Assembly (NCBI GenBank): GCA_002436105.1
Contig: DIXU01000001.1
Location: 248,001 to 312,000 of the forward strand
Source of the DNA: Candidatus Aminicenantes bacterium UBA6072
GTDB lineage: Bacteria > Acidobacteriota > Aminicenantia > UBA2199
DNA length: 64,000 nt
Direction of reading: 5' to 3'
Position numbers and translations under genes: made by a program. This document shows, piece by piece, positions 46,510 to 56,896 of the stretch (positions within the stretch are counted from its first letter, which is position 1; each line of letters starts with the position of its first letter). The notes beneath the pieces were generated by a model. It was not told the DNA's origin and ran no database searches. It worked only from the letters and a program-made list of their open reading frames with translations.

Positions 46510-47479
46510 CCTGGAGTTCCCGGCGGCGGACCGGATAAGCCCCCTCGTGCATGACGACAATGCCGCCGGCGATGTTCGCCAGCCGCGCCGAATCCAGCAG
46601 CGAGGCGCCGCTGGCCAATCCCAGTGCCAGCACGGCCAGGACGGTATCGCCGGCGCCGGTGACATCGACGATCTGCGAGGTCCCGAAGATGCCCAGCTCG
46701 GCCGCCCTTTCGCCGCGGCCGAAGACCAGCATCCCCCGGTGCCCGCGCTTCAGCACGACCCCGCGCGCATCCAGCCGCTCCAGCAGTTCCTTCCCCGCGG
46801 CAGTGAAGTCGGCGTCGCGGAGAAACTTCCGGTCCGGGAAAAGGCTCTTGATCTCGGGCTCGTTGGGCGTGGCCAGGGTCACCCCGGGAAAATCCAGCAG
46901 GTTGCCGCGGGAATCGGCCACGCTCGGCAACGCCGGGAACTTCTTGCGCAGCTGCTGAAAAACAGCGGGAATGACGGCCTGGGCCAGGTAATCGGAGAGG
47001 ACCAGCAGGTCGCTTTCCTCCAGCGCCGCGTGCAGAGCCTTGACCAGGCGCAGCCGCGCCCGTTCGCCGACCGGCCCGGGCGGCAGGGTGTCGATGCGCA
47101 GGATCTGCTGCTTCTTGGTATTGTCGCCGCCGGCCAGGATGCGGCTTTTCAGGGGTGTCGCAAAACCGTCGGCGGCCACCAGGTGGCCGGTGGCGACCCC
47201 CTGCTCGCGCAGCAGGCCCAGCAGGACCTCGCCCGAGGCGTCCTTGCCCACGAAGCCCACGGGCAGCGGCACGGCGCCCAGGGTGCGCAAGTTCATCACG
47301 ACATTGCCGGCGCCGCCCAGGCGGTATTCGTTCTTCTCGAACTCGGTGACCAGCACCGGCGCCTCGCGCGACACGCGGCCGGCGGAGGTGAACACGTACT
47401 GGTCGAGAATCAGGTCGCCCCAGACGGCCACCTTCCTGTTCCGGAAGCGGGAAATGATGGATGACAGGGAGGTCTGCAT
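46496..47479 (-). CDS. rfaE1: D-glycero-beta-D-manno-heptose-7-phosphate kinase
   Basis: 327-residue PfkB-family sugar kinase, the N-terminal half of HldE. It shows GDLILDQYVF, the GGAGNVVMNL glycine motif, ATPNEPEI and the catalytic DVTGAGDTVLA. The ATG at 47479 is the first in frame after the tRNA gene. It begins the long minus-strand series that reaches uvrC. Confidence 0.94.
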   Translation of the reverse strand: MQTSLSSIISRFRNRKVAVWGDLILDQYVFTSAGRVSREAPVLVTEFEKNEYRLGGAGNVVMNLRTLGAVPLPVGFVGKDASGEVLLGLLREQGVATGHLVAADGFATPLKSRILAGGDNTKKQQILRIDTLPPGPVGERARLRLVKALHAALEESDLLVLSDYLAQAVIPAVFQQLRKKFPALPSVADSRGNLLDFPGVTLATPNEPEIKSLFPDRKFLRDADFTAAGKELLERLDARGVVLKRGHRGMLVFGRGERAAELGIFGTSQIVDVTGAGDTVLAVLALGLASGASLLDSARLANIAGGIVVMHEGAYPVRRRELQDALR

Positions 47480-47521
47480 TAAAAAATAGTAGCAAATCGC
47501 CGGCGGGGAGTCAAGAAAAAA

Positions 47522-47594
47522 TGCCGGGACGCGGAATCGAACCACGGACGCGCAGATTTTCAGTCTACCGCTCTACCTGCTGAGCTATCCCGGC
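47522..47594 (-). tRNA. tRNA-Phe (GAA)
   Basis: A 73-base tRNA with acceptor GCCGGGA pairing with TCCCGGC and discriminator A. The D-arm is GCTCAGCAGGTAGAGC, the anticodon loop CTGAAAA (anticodon GAA) and the T loop GGTTCGATTCC. CCA is not encoded. Confidence 0.95.
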
Positions 47595-47604
47595 ATTGTT
47601 GCTG

Positions 47605-47633
47605 ATGATAGCGTAAAATCAAGGATTAGTCAA
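47605..47633 (-). promoter_or_regulatory. Promoter for tRNA-Phe
   Basis: Minus-strand TTGACT (47633-47628) and TATCAT (47610-47605), 17 bases apart, ending 11 bases before the tRNA. It may also serve the heptose kinase gene downstream. Confidence 0.8.
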
Positions 47634-47675
47634 GCGACCGAGTGGCGACGCCGGGCAGGAACGGGAAATCCCCGA

Positions 47676-47704
47676 TTGACTTTTAAAAAACCTTGTGATA
47701 GTGA
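47676..47704 (+). promoter_or_regulatory. Promoter close to the Hsp70 start
   Basis: TTGACT (47676-47681) and TAGTGA (47699-47704), 17 bases apart. The -10 ends nine bases before the ATG at 47714 and no Shine-Dalgarno sequence follows, so the transcript may be nearly leaderless. The -10 is a weak match. Confidence 0.5.
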
Positions 47705-47713
47705 TTTTTTCTG

Positions 47714-49609
47714 ATGGGCAAGATACTAGGGATCGACCTCGGCACCACCAAATCGGCCATCGCCTACCTCGAAGGCACCACTCCGGAAATCATCCTCACC
47801 CCCGAAGGGCACCGGCTGCTGCCCTCGATCGTCGCCTTCACCTCCACCGGCGAGCGGCTGGTCGGCCAGCCGGCCAAGAGCCAGATGATCACCAACCCGC
47901 TCAACACCATCTCGTCGGTCAAGACGCTGATGGGCAAAAAATACTCGGAAGTCGAGCCCTACCTGAACGAATTCCCCTTCCATATCATCCGCCACGGCGA
48001 TGACCTGCTGCGCATCGAGATCAACAACAAGGTCTTTTCTCCCGAAGAGGTCTCGGCCATGATCCTGCTCAAGCTCAAGGACGCGGCCGACCGCTACCTG
48101 AACGATCCCATCGACAGCGTGATCATCACCGTCCCCGCCTATTTCAACGATTCGCAGCGCCAGGCCACCAAGGACGCCGGCAGCATCGCCGGCCTCAATG
48201 TCAAGCGCATCATCAACGAGCCCACGGCGGCATCGCTGGCCTATTCCATCGACCTGAAAAAAAAGGCCAAGATCATTGTCTACGACTTCGGCGGCGGCAC
48301 GATCGACATCTCGGTGCTCGACGTGCAGAACGGCATCATCAAGGTCCTGGCCACGGCCGGCAATACCCACCTGGGCGGCAACAACTTCGACATCGCCCTG
48401 ACCCAGAAGCTGACCCGCGAGTTCGCCAACGAGCACCGCATCGACCTGTCGCGCGACAAGGCGGCGCTGCAGCGCATCCGCGAAGCTGCGGAGAACGCCA
48501 AGATCGAGCTGTCGGCCGTCGAGGAATGCGAGATCAACCTGCCGTTCATCGCCGAGTCCGAGGACGGCCCGGTGCACCTGATCAAGTACCTGCGCCGCAG
48601 CGAGTTCGAGAACCTGGTCAAGAAGGATGTCGAATCGACCCTGGAGATCTGCGCCCGGGCCCTGCAGAATGCCAGCCTGCACATCGACGACATCGACGAG
48701 TTCCTGCTGGTCGGCGGTTCGACGCGCATTCCCTTCGTCCAGCAGAAGGTCAAGGAATTCTTCAAGCGCGAGCCCAACCGCAAGGTCAACCCCGACGAGA
48801 TCGTGGCCATGGGCGCCGCGGCCCAGGGCTCCATCATCAAGGGCGACAGCAAGGACATCCTGCTGCTCGACGTCACGCCGCTGGCCCTGGGCGTCAAGAC
48901 CTTCGGCGGCGCCTTCACCCGCATCATCAACGCCAATACCACCATCCCCACCAGCCGCAGCCTGGTCTTCTCCACCGCCGAGGACAACCAGTCCGAGGTC
49001 GACATCGAGATCTACCAGGGCGAGCGCGAGATCGCCGAGGAAAACAAGCTGCTGGGCAAATTCACCCTGCTGGACATCAAGCGCGCGCCGCGCGGAGTCC
49101 CGCGCATCGAGGTCACGTTCAGCATCAACATCAACGGCATCATGAACGTCATGGCCATGGATCTCTCCACCAAGAACAAGAAAGAGGTCCTGATCTCCCA
49201 GTCCGGCCTGCTGAGCAAGGAAGAGGTGGAGAAGCTTCGCGAGGAAGCCAAGAAGCTATCGGAGATCGACCTGAAGAAACGCGAGCGCATCCACAAGAAG
49301 AACAAGGTCATCAACCAGATCTATTCGCTCAACCAACTGAGCCGGGGCAGCCACCTGCCCCAGGAGATGAAGGCCGAGATCGCCGCCATGGTCCGCGAAG
49401 CCGAGAGGGAGGTCGAAAAGGAGGACCTGCCCAGCCTGGACGCTTTGGAAGCCAAGATGAACGAACTCTGGAAGAAGGCCAGCGCCATGACCGACGGCGT
49501 CGAGCAGCCCCCGTCCCGGATCGAAACCGCCGCCCCTCCCGCAACGGCCGGCGCCGGGCCCGAGCAGGGGAAAAAGGAAGACACCAAGCCTCTGAAGATC
49601 AGCTTCTGA
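47714..49609 (+). CDS. dnaK: Hsp70 chaperone, DnaK type
   Basis: 631 residues. The ATPase domain has GIDLGTTKSAIAYLEG, TVPAYFNDSQRQATKDAG, NEPTAASLAY, VYDFGGGTIDISVLD and LVGGSTRIPFVQ. The linker DILLLDVTPLALGVKT leads to the substrate domain (TTIPTSRSLVFSTAEDNQ) and a helical lid with a low-complexity end. No grpE or dnaJ gene is adjacent, and the phosphate-1 loop differs from the usual LGTTNS, so it may be a second DnaK rather than the main one. Confidence 0.92.
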   Translation: MGKILGIDLGTTKSAIAYLEGTTPEIILTPEGHRLLPSIVAFTSTGERLVGQPAKSQMITNPLNTISSVKTLMGKKYSEVEPYLNEFPFHIIRHGDDLLRIEINNKVFSPEEVSAMILLKLKDAADRYLNDPIDSVIITVPAYFNDSQRQATKDAGSIAGLNVKRIINEPTAASLAYSIDLKKKAKIIVYDFGGGTIDISVLDVQNGIIKVLATAGNTHLGGNNFDIALTQKLTREFANEHRIDLSRDKAALQRIREAAENAKIELSAVEECEINLPFIAESEDGPVHLIKYLRRSEFENLVKKDVESTLEICARALQNASLHIDDIDEFLLVGGSTRIPFVQQKVKEFFKREPNRKVNPDEIVAMGAAAQGSIIKGDSKDILLLDVTPLALGVKTFGGAFTRIINANTTIPTSRSLVFSTAEDNQSEVDIEIYQGEREIAEENKLLGKFTLLDIKRAPRGVPRIEVTFSININGIMNVMAMDLSTKNKKEVLISQSGLLSKEEVEKLREEAKKLSEIDLKKRERIHKKNKVINQIYSLNQLSRGSHLPQEMKAEIAAMVREAEREVEKEDLPSLDALEAKMNELWKKASAMTDGVEQPPSRIETAAPPATAGAGPEQGKKEDTKPLKISF

Positions 49610-49657
49610 CCGCCGGCTTCGCCCGCGCGCCGTGATTTTTCCCCCGTGGCGGTTTTA

Positions 49658-49666
49658 TGCTATAAT
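49658..49666 (+). promoter_or_regulatory. Extended -10 promoter for metG
   Basis: TGCTATAAT, a perfect extended -10, lies 35 bases before the metG ATG; the gene has AGGAG as its ribosome site. The -35 is poor, as is usual with extended -10 boxes. Confidence 0.7.
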
Positions 49667-49701
49667 CCGGCCTGGCAGCGGCATTCATCAGGAGCGCTTT
49701 T

Positions 49702-51729
49702 ATGGAAAGATTTTACCTGACCACACCGATCTACTACGTGAACGATGTCCCGCACATCGGCCATGCCTACACGACCATCCTGGCCGATGTCATCAAGCGC
49801 TACAAGCAGCTGCGGGGCTTCCGCGTCCACTTCCTGACCGGCACCGACGAGCATGGCCAGAAGATCGAGCGCAGCGCCGCCAGGCAGGGGTTGACCCCCA
49901 GGCAGCTTTCCGACGCCATGGTGGAGCACTTCCAGAAACTGTGGGCCACCCTGCACATCGAGTACGACGCATTCATCCGCACCACCGACGATGTCCATGT
50001 CCGGGGCGTGCAGAAGTTCTTCTCCCGCGTGATGGAGCAGGGCGACATCTACCTCGGCGACTACTCGGGGCATTACTGCATTTCCTGCGAGAACTTCATC
50101 CCCGACAGCGTCGAGGAGACGCCCGAGGGCAAGCGCACCTGCCCCGACTGCGGCCGCTCCACCGACAACCGGGTGGGCGAAAAATGCTATTTTTTCCGCC
50201 TCTCGGCCTACGGTGACAAGCTGCTCAAATTCTACGAGGAAAACCCGGAGTTCGTCACCCCGCGCTCGCGCATGAACGAGGTGGTATCGTTCGTCAAGAT
50301 GGGACTGCGTGACCTGAGTGTCACCCGCTCCACCGTCAAGTGGGGAGTGCCGGTGCCGGGAGATCCCGGGCAAACCGTCTATGTCTGGTTCGACGCTTTG
50401 TCCAACTACATCACCGCCATCGACTACCTGAACGAGGGAGCGCGCTTCCGCGATTTCTGGCCCGCCGACCTGCACATCATGGCCAAGGATATCCTGAAAT
50501 ACCATGCCGTTTACTGGCCCGCATTCCTGATGGCCGCCGGCCTGCCCCTGCCCAGGAAGGAGCTGATCCACGGCTGGTGGCTCAAGGACGAGAAGAAGAT
50601 GTCCAAATCAAGCGGCAATGTCCTCGATCCCCATATCCTGCTCAGGCACTTCAGTCCCGACGCCATCCGCTACTTCCTGATGCGCGAGGCCTCCATCGGC
50701 GCCGACGGCAACTTTTCCCATGAAGGCTTCATCAGCCGCGTCAACACCGACCTGACCAACGACTGGGCCAACCTGGTGTCGCGTACCACCGGCATGGTCG
50801 AAAAGTACTTCGCCAACTCGTTCCAGGGCGGCGGGCTCTACACCGACCAGGAAAAGGAGATCGCGGCCGGTTACCTGAGCCTGGAAAAAGCGGTCCTGGA
50901 GCTCTTTGACCAGTACCAGTTCAACCGCGGCCTGGAGATGATCTTCGAATACGTGAACCGCTTGAACCGCTACATCGTCGGGACCCAGCCGTGGAACCTG
51001 GCCAAGGAAGAGGCGAACCGGCCGCGCCTGGCCGGCGTGCTGAAGACCCTGTGCCGGGCGATCTTGAGCGTCAACACCCTGCTCTCCCCCATCCTGACCG
51101 AAACGTCCGCCAAGGTGCGCTGCATCTTCGATTCAGCGGATCCGGGTCTCGGCTGGAAGGAACTCCCCGAGGAGTTCCGCATCGGCCAGGGGACGCAGCT
51201 CTTCCCGCGCGTCGACAGCAAGGCGTTTTTTGCCGAAGCCGAGGCCTTTCCCCAGGGGGACGCCGCGGCCACTTCAGCCAAAGGAGCAACCATGCAGGAA
51301 ACAAAGACCCCGGATGCCAACGTTCCACCCCTGGCGGCCGCCGCCGCGCCGTCGGCAGAAAGCAATGCGCCCCCGCAGGCGGGAGCGGCAATCGTTGCCG
51401 ATGGGCTGATCGAGATCACCGACTTCAGGAAAGTGCAGATGGTCGTGGCCAAGGTGCTGGCCGCCGAGAAGGTGGAGAAGGCCGACAAGCTGCTGAAGCT
51501 GCAGGTCGACACCGGTTCGGACACCCGCACCCTGGTCGCCGGCATCGCCCTCCACTACAAGCCCGAGGAGCTGCTGGGCCGCAGGATCATCATCGTCAAG
51601 AACCTCAAGCCGGCCAAGCTGCGCGGCATCCTCTCGGAAGGGATGATCCTGGCCGCCTCCGACGCCGATAACCGCCCATTCATCCCCATCCTGCCCGAAG
51701 AGACCCCCATCGGAGCGGTTTTGAAGTAG
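49702..51729 (+). CDS. metG: Methionyl-tRNA synthetase with C-terminal tRNA-binding domain
   Basis: 675-residue class I aminoacyl-tRNA synthetase that charges tRNA-Met. It has HIGH at residues 18-21, a zinc knuckle with CISC (about 127-130) and CPDC (about 148-151), and KMSKS near 298. The anticodon domain has NRYIVGTQPWNLAK. After a Pro/Ala linker (about 530-565) comes an EMAPII/Trbp111-type domain (ITDFRKVQMVVAKVLAAEKV, GILSEGMILAA) used for dimerisation and tRNA binding. Confidence 0.97.
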   Translation: MERFYLTTPIYYVNDVPHIGHAYTTILADVIKRYKQLRGFRVHFLTGTDEHGQKIERSAARQGLTPRQLSDAMVEHFQKLWATLHIEYDAFIRTTDDVHVRGVQKFFSRVMEQGDIYLGDYSGHYCISCENFIPDSVEETPEGKRTCPDCGRSTDNRVGEKCYFFRLSAYGDKLLKFYEENPEFVTPRSRMNEVVSFVKMGLRDLSVTRSTVKWGVPVPGDPGQTVYVWFDALSNYITAIDYLNEGARFRDFWPADLHIMAKDILKYHAVYWPAFLMAAGLPLPRKELIHGWWLKDEKKMSKSSGNVLDPHILLRHFSPDAIRYFLMREASIGADGNFSHEGFISRVNTDLTNDWANLVSRTTGMVEKYFANSFQGGGLYTDQEKEIAAGYLSLEKAVLELFDQYQFNRGLEMIFEYVNRLNRYIVGTQPWNLAKEEANRPRLAGVLKTLCRAILSVNTLLSPILTETSAKVRCIFDSADPGLGWKELPEEFRIGQGTQLFPRVDSKAFFAEAEAFPQGDAAATSAKGATMQETKTPDANVPPLAAAAAPSAESNAPPQAGAAIVADGLIEITDFRKVQMVVAKVLAAEKVEKADKLLKLQVDTGSDTRTLVAGIALHYKPEELLGRRIIIVKNLKPAKLRGILSEGMILAASDADNRPFIPILPEETPIGAVLK

Positions 51730-51849
51730 AAGAGGTAGATGGGTAGAGGGGGGAACGGCACCGGCAACGAACTCTTTTCTTAACCCTTTAACTCTTCGAC
51801 ACTTCAACCCTTCAACTTATCCGTGGCAGCAGAACTGGCAGCGGACTCA

Positions 51850-51878
51850 TTGCCTTCCGCAGCCAGCGGCGCTACAAT
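51850..51878 (+). promoter_or_regulatory. Promoter placing the start of mRNA at the MEMO-family ATG
   Basis: TTGCCT (51850-51855) and TACAAT (51873-51878) are 17 bases apart. The -10 ends six bases before the ATG at 51885, and there is no Shine-Dalgarno sequence, so the mRNA is probably leaderless. Confidence 0.6.
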
Positions 51879-51884
51879 CATGCC

Positions 51885-52934
51885 ATGAAAAGACTCCTGT
51901 TCCTTTCGCTCGCCGCCGTGGCCCTTCTGGCCCAAGCCCAGGAGATCCGCCCGGTGCGCGACGACATCGGCTTCTGCTGGCAGCATGCGCAGCTGGCGCG
52001 GCTCATGTCGCTGCTGGACGCGGACCCGCGACCTCTGCCTGCTTCCTCCGGCATCGTCGCCGCCATTTCTCCCCACGACGACTTTCTCTACGCCGGCAGG
52101 GTGTATTATCCCCTCTTCAGACGCCTGCTCACGAAAGAGGCGGTGATCTTCGGCGTTACCCACGGCATGGTGCGCAAGGAGATCGGCGACCCGCAAGGGA
52201 TCCTGATCCTCGACGACTTCCCCGCCTGGGCCGGGCTGGGAGCCCCCGTCGCCATCTCGCCGCTGCGTGAAAGGCTCAAGCTGGGGCTGGCCAAGGGCGA
52301 TTTCATCGTCAGCAACAATGCCCATTCCCTGGAGCATTCGATCGAGGCCTTGCTGCCATGGCTGCAATTCGCCAACCCCGGCATCCGCATCACGCCGATC
52401 ATGGTTACGGCCATGCCCTACGCGAGAATGGAGGAGTTGTCCGGGAGGCTGGCCGCGGTTTTGGCGGCATATATCGAGGAGAACCGACTCCAGCCGGGCC
52501 GGGACATCGTTTTTCTCATTTCGGCCGATGCCAATCATTACGGCCGTGATTTCGATAACACCCCCTACGGCGAGGACGAACAGGCCCATGCCCGGGGAAC
52601 CCGCGAGGACCGGCGCATCGCCGCCGGGCTCGTCGAAGGGACGCTGAGCGACGAAAAGATCGGGAAACTGACGCGCGAGCTCTGGGGCACCACCCACCTC
52701 GATCCCGGGAACGCCTACTGGTGCGGCAAATACGACATCCCCTTCGGACTGCTGGCCACCCTCAAGACCGTGCGGGATACGGCCGGGCGCGGCCTGCGGG
52801 GAGAGTTGCTCGGCTATTCCGACACCTACAGCGAAGGGGTCCTGCCCCTGCGCCGCCCGGGATTCGGCATCACCGCCCCATTTTCGCCGAAACACTGGGT
52901 GGGATTCTTTTCGGCCGCATTCTGGCTGCAATGA
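51885..52934 (+). CDS. MEMO/AmmeMemoRadiSam-B-family protein with signal peptide
   Basis: 349 residues. It has the MEMO-family pattern ISPHDDFLYAGRVYY, NNAHSLEHSIEALLPWLQF and FLISADANHYG, in which His and Cys/Asp residues form a possible metal site. The family is related to class III extradiol dioxygenases and often sits with AMMECR1 and a radical SAM gene; neither is adjacent here. The first 18 residues (MKRLLFLSLAAVALLAQA) look like a cleavable signal peptide, suggesting a periplasmic form. Function is unknown. Confidence 0.85.
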   Translation: MKRLLFLSLAAVALLAQAQEIRPVRDDIGFCWQHAQLARLMSLLDADPRPLPASSGIVAAISPHDDFLYAGRVYYPLFRRLLTKEAVIFGVTHGMVRKEIGDPQGILILDDFPAWAGLGAPVAISPLRERLKLGLAKGDFIVSNNAHSLEHSIEALLPWLQFANPGIRITPIMVTAMPYARMEELSGRLAAVLAAYIEENRLQPGRDIVFLISADANHYGRDFDNTPYGEDEQAHARGTREDRRIAAGLVEGTLSDEKIGKLTRELWGTTHLDPGNAYWCGKYDIPFGLLATLKTVRDTAGRGLRGELLGYSDTYSEGVLPLRRPGFGITAPFSPKHWVGFFSAAFWLQ

Positions 52935-52989
52935 CCGCCGGAATGAACTTTTTGCCCGCTTTTTCGTTGAATAGGGCAGGAGCACAGCC

Positions 52990-54036
52990 ATGAACCAAGC
53001 ACGCACTTTTTTCGGGCTTCTGATCATGATTTTCATCGCCGTCCCGGTCCTCGTCGGCATCATCTGGGCCGTGGGCATCACCCAGGCCTTCGTCTCGGAG
53101 AAGACCTTCACCGAGCTGCCCGGCGAGATCATCGCCGAGGTCCCCGAGCTGCTGGACGGCATGATGCTGGCGGCACGCGATGAGGATTCCGACATGGATT
53201 ACGACACCCGGGCCTGGTTGAACGCCGTGGCCGCCTCCGGGACCACCCCGAAGCAGCTGCTGCGGGAGACGGGGCTCGATGACTGGCTGGAGAAGGAATT
53301 GAGCGGATCGCTCGCCTCGCTGGGCAGGATCATGAACGGCAAGAGCGCCGAGCGCTCCGTCTGGCTTGAAATGAAGCCGCTGAAAGCGGCGTTCAGCCAT
53401 CCGGCCATGGAAAGCTGGCTCGCCCGCGTGCTGGAAAACCTGCCCCCTTGTTCCGCGGGTGAATCGGAGGCCTGGGCGCGGGCCCTGGCCGACGAAAGCA
53501 GTTTCGGCTCGCTCCCGCCCTGCCGGCCGGGGGAGGTCCAGGCGGGCACCGTGGCCGCGTTCATCCGCGACCGCGCCGGCCGCGAGATCCCCGACCGGGT
53601 CAACATCATGGAAAACGCCCGCTTCCCGCGCGAAAACTTCAACATCGCCCGGACAATCGACTCGTTCGCCTACCTGCTCTTCCTGATCCCGGCCCTGTTC
53701 ATCCTCCTGGGCGCGCTGGTCGGCGCGCGCAGCAAGTCCCATTTCTTCCGCTGGAGCGGCGCCGCGACCATGGCCGGCGGCGGGCTGGTCCTGGCCCTCT
53801 CCTCGCTGGCCAGGGATGCCCTTCCCTGGGCCATGCGCGTCGGGCCGCTGGACTACCGCTACTCCTCGCACTGGGTCCACTGGCACGAGGCCTTCGCCGA
53901 CCATGCCGGCAGCCTGGCCCAGTTGGTCACCCGCCATTTCATGTCGCCGGTGATCGCCGTCGCCGGCGGCGTTTGCATCGTCGGGCTGCTGCTTTTCGCC
54001 TTTTCCTTCACCTTTGCCCGCGATCGCGCAGCCTGA
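52990..54036 (+). CDS. Membrane protein of unknown function
   Basis: 348 residues with an N-terminal helix (LLIMIFIAVPVLVGIIWAVG), a large, probably extracytoplasmic, helical domain of about 190 residues, then three helices near residues 220-245, 255-275 and 315-345. The soluble part contains two Pro-Pro-Cys motifs (NLPPCSAGE, SLPPCRPGE). AGGAG precedes the ATG. No family is recognised; its neighbours do not point to a role. Confidence 0.7.
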   Translation: MNQARTFFGLLIMIFIAVPVLVGIIWAVGITQAFVSEKTFTELPGEIIAEVPELLDGMMLAARDEDSDMDYDTRAWLNAVAASGTTPKQLLRETGLDDWLEKELSGSLASLGRIMNGKSAERSVWLEMKPLKAAFSHPAMESWLARVLENLPPCSAGESEAWARALADESSFGSLPPCRPGEVQAGTVAAFIRDRAGREIPDRVNIMENARFPRENFNIARTIDSFAYLLFLIPALFILLGALVGARSKSHFFRWSGAATMAGGGLVLALSSLARDALPWAMRVGPLDYRYSSHWVHWHEAFADHAGSLAQLVTRHFMSPVIAVAGGVCIVGLLLFAFSFTFARDRAA

Positions 54037-54081
54037 TCTTCGCCGCGCCCCTGTTCCCGGTGCGAAGGCCGGCGGCCCGGG

Positions 54082-54109
54082 TTGAATTTTTTTTTGGATC
54101 CACTATAAT
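54082..54109 (+). promoter_or_regulatory. Promoter placing the start of mRNA at the glycosidase ATG
   Basis: TTGAAT (54082-54087) and TATAAT (54104-54109), 16 bases apart. The -10 ends six bases before the ATG at 54116, so transcription should begin at or next to the start codon. No Shine-Dalgarno sequence is present. Confidence 0.65.
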
Positions 54110-54115
54110 ACCGTC

Positions 54116-55642
54116 ATGAAACCCATGCGCTTCTGCGCCATCATCCTGCTGGCGGCGTTGCCTTTGGCTGCGCTCCTCCAAGGGGATGCCGCGGCAGAAC
54201 TGACGGCGATCCCCCAAGGGGACGCTGCAGCTCAGCTGACAGCGATCAGCATTTCGCCGCAGCCCTACGGCGTCAACGTGCATTTGGCGCAGGACACCGT
54301 TCTGGCCAAGGCCAAGGCCGCCGGCATCGAATGGATCCGCATCGACGTCGATTGGAGCGTCATCGAAGCCAGCAAGGGAAGGTTCAGCTATGGCGAGGTC
54401 GACCGGGTAGTCAACTACGCCGCCGCCAAAGGGCTCTCCGTCTATGCCTCCATCGGCAGCACCCCCGGCTGGGCCAACGGCAAGAAGGGCAAGACCTACC
54501 CGGCCGGCAACGTGAACGACTGGAAAAGTTTCGTCACGCGCACCGTCACCCGCTACAAGAGCAAGGTCAAGTACTGGGGAATCTGGAACGAGCCCAACCT
54601 GAAACTGTTCTTCGCCCTGGGCAAGGACAAGTTCGTCCAGCAGGTGTTTCTTCCCGGCATCCAGGCCATCCGCGCCGCCGACCCGGCCGCGTTCATCGTC
54701 GGTCCCGAACTGAGCCACAAGACCGAGACCGGGTCGGAATGGTACTTCTGGCTCAAGTACATCCTGGACAACGTAGGCGGCCACCTGGACGTCATCTCCC
54801 ACCACATCTACGAGGACCTCGGCGTGTATTACATGTACGAGCTGCTGGAGGAGGGGGACAAGTTCATCCCGGCGGTGAAGAAGATCATCGAGGACTCGGG
54901 ACAGGGCGGCAAGCCGTTCTGGATCACCGAGACCGGCTGGCAGACGCACAAGTACTCGGAGACCATGCAGGCCAACCGCTACCTGGAGATGCTGCACACC
55001 CGCGCCCGCAAGAATTACCCGCACAAGATCTTTTTCTATGAGATCATCGACGATTCCCGCCCCGGCGTCGATCCTTTCGGCATCCTGCGCAGCAACCTCG
55101 AAGCCAAGCCGGCCTACAACACCTACCGCGATTACATCGCCGGCCTGCTTCCCGATCCCGGCAATCCCGACGACGAAAAGATCAACAAGAAGTGCTACGC
55201 CGAGCAGACCGCGGGCAACGGCGCCCCAACGAAGCAGAATCCGGCCCTGCGCTCCTTGTACCAGGCCCGGGATTTCCTGCGCGGTTACTCCGCTACCGCC
55301 AGCGCCTCCGTCGACCTTTATTACAGCTGGAACGAGGATTTCCTGGCCATCGCCCTGGCCGATTCCCGCGTCTGTCGCCTGGGGCGGCAGTTGCTGGAAC
55401 AGGCGCAGAGGTTTCTGGACGGCGGCGACTGGCGCGTATTGGACCAGCCCCTGCCCGGCGAACTGCACCGCCTCGCCGCGTCGCTGGCGGCGATCATCCA
55501 GAGCGAATACCCCGATTCACCGCTGGCCCCGCTGGCCCGCTGGGCTCAGAGGAACATGGAATTGATCGGACGCTCGCCGCTGCGCGACTTGCTGGAATTC
55601 TACCTGAAAGAGGAGATCCGGGCCTTGCGGACCTGCCGCTGA
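54116..55642 (+). CDS. Clan-A (TIM-barrel) glycoside hydrolase, secreted
   Basis: 508 residues with an N-terminal signal sequence. The barrel (about 45-355) has the acid/base Glu in IWNEPN (E159) and the nucleophile Glu in WITETGW (E272), the clan GH-A pair. Segments such as WIRIDVDWSVIEASKGRFSY resemble GH39/GH5-like enzymes. The last 130 residues form a separate helical domain. Between signal and barrel an 11-residue unit, QGDAAAELTAI, is repeated once. The polysaccharide substrate cannot be told. Confidence 0.82.
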   Translation: MKPMRFCAIILLAALPLAALLQGDAAAELTAIPQGDAAAQLTAISISPQPYGVNVHLAQDTVLAKAKAAGIEWIRIDVDWSVIEASKGRFSYGEVDRVVNYAAAKGLSVYASIGSTPGWANGKKGKTYPAGNVNDWKSFVTRTVTRYKSKVKYWGIWNEPNLKLFFALGKDKFVQQVFLPGIQAIRAADPAAFIVGPELSHKTETGSEWYFWLKYILDNVGGHLDVISHHIYEDLGVYYMYELLEEGDKFIPAVKKIIEDSGQGGKPFWITETGWQTHKYSETMQANRYLEMLHTRARKNYPHKIFFYEIIDDSRPGVDPFGILRSNLEAKPAYNTYRDYIAGLLPDPGNPDDEKINKKCYAEQTAGNGAPTKQNPALRSLYQARDFLRGYSATASASVDLYYSWNEDFLAIALADSRVCRLGRQLLEQAQRFLDGGDWRVLDQPLPGELHRLAASLAAIIQSEYPDSPLAPLARWAQRNMELIGRSPLRDLLEFYLKEEIRALRTCR

Positions 55643-56837
<1,195 letters not shown>

Positions 56838-56848
<11 letters not shown>

Positions 56849-56866
56849 AAAAAAGTATATTATTGT
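56838..56866 (+). promoter_or_regulatory. Promoter for the FadL-family gene
   Basis: TTGACT (56838-56843) and TATTGT (56861-56866) are 17 bases apart and overlap the end of the EndoQ-like gene. The AT-rich leader carries GGGAGG before the ATG at 56897. Confidence 0.65.
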
Positions 56867-56896
56867 TTTTTTTAAACTAAATTCCCGGGAGGAAAA

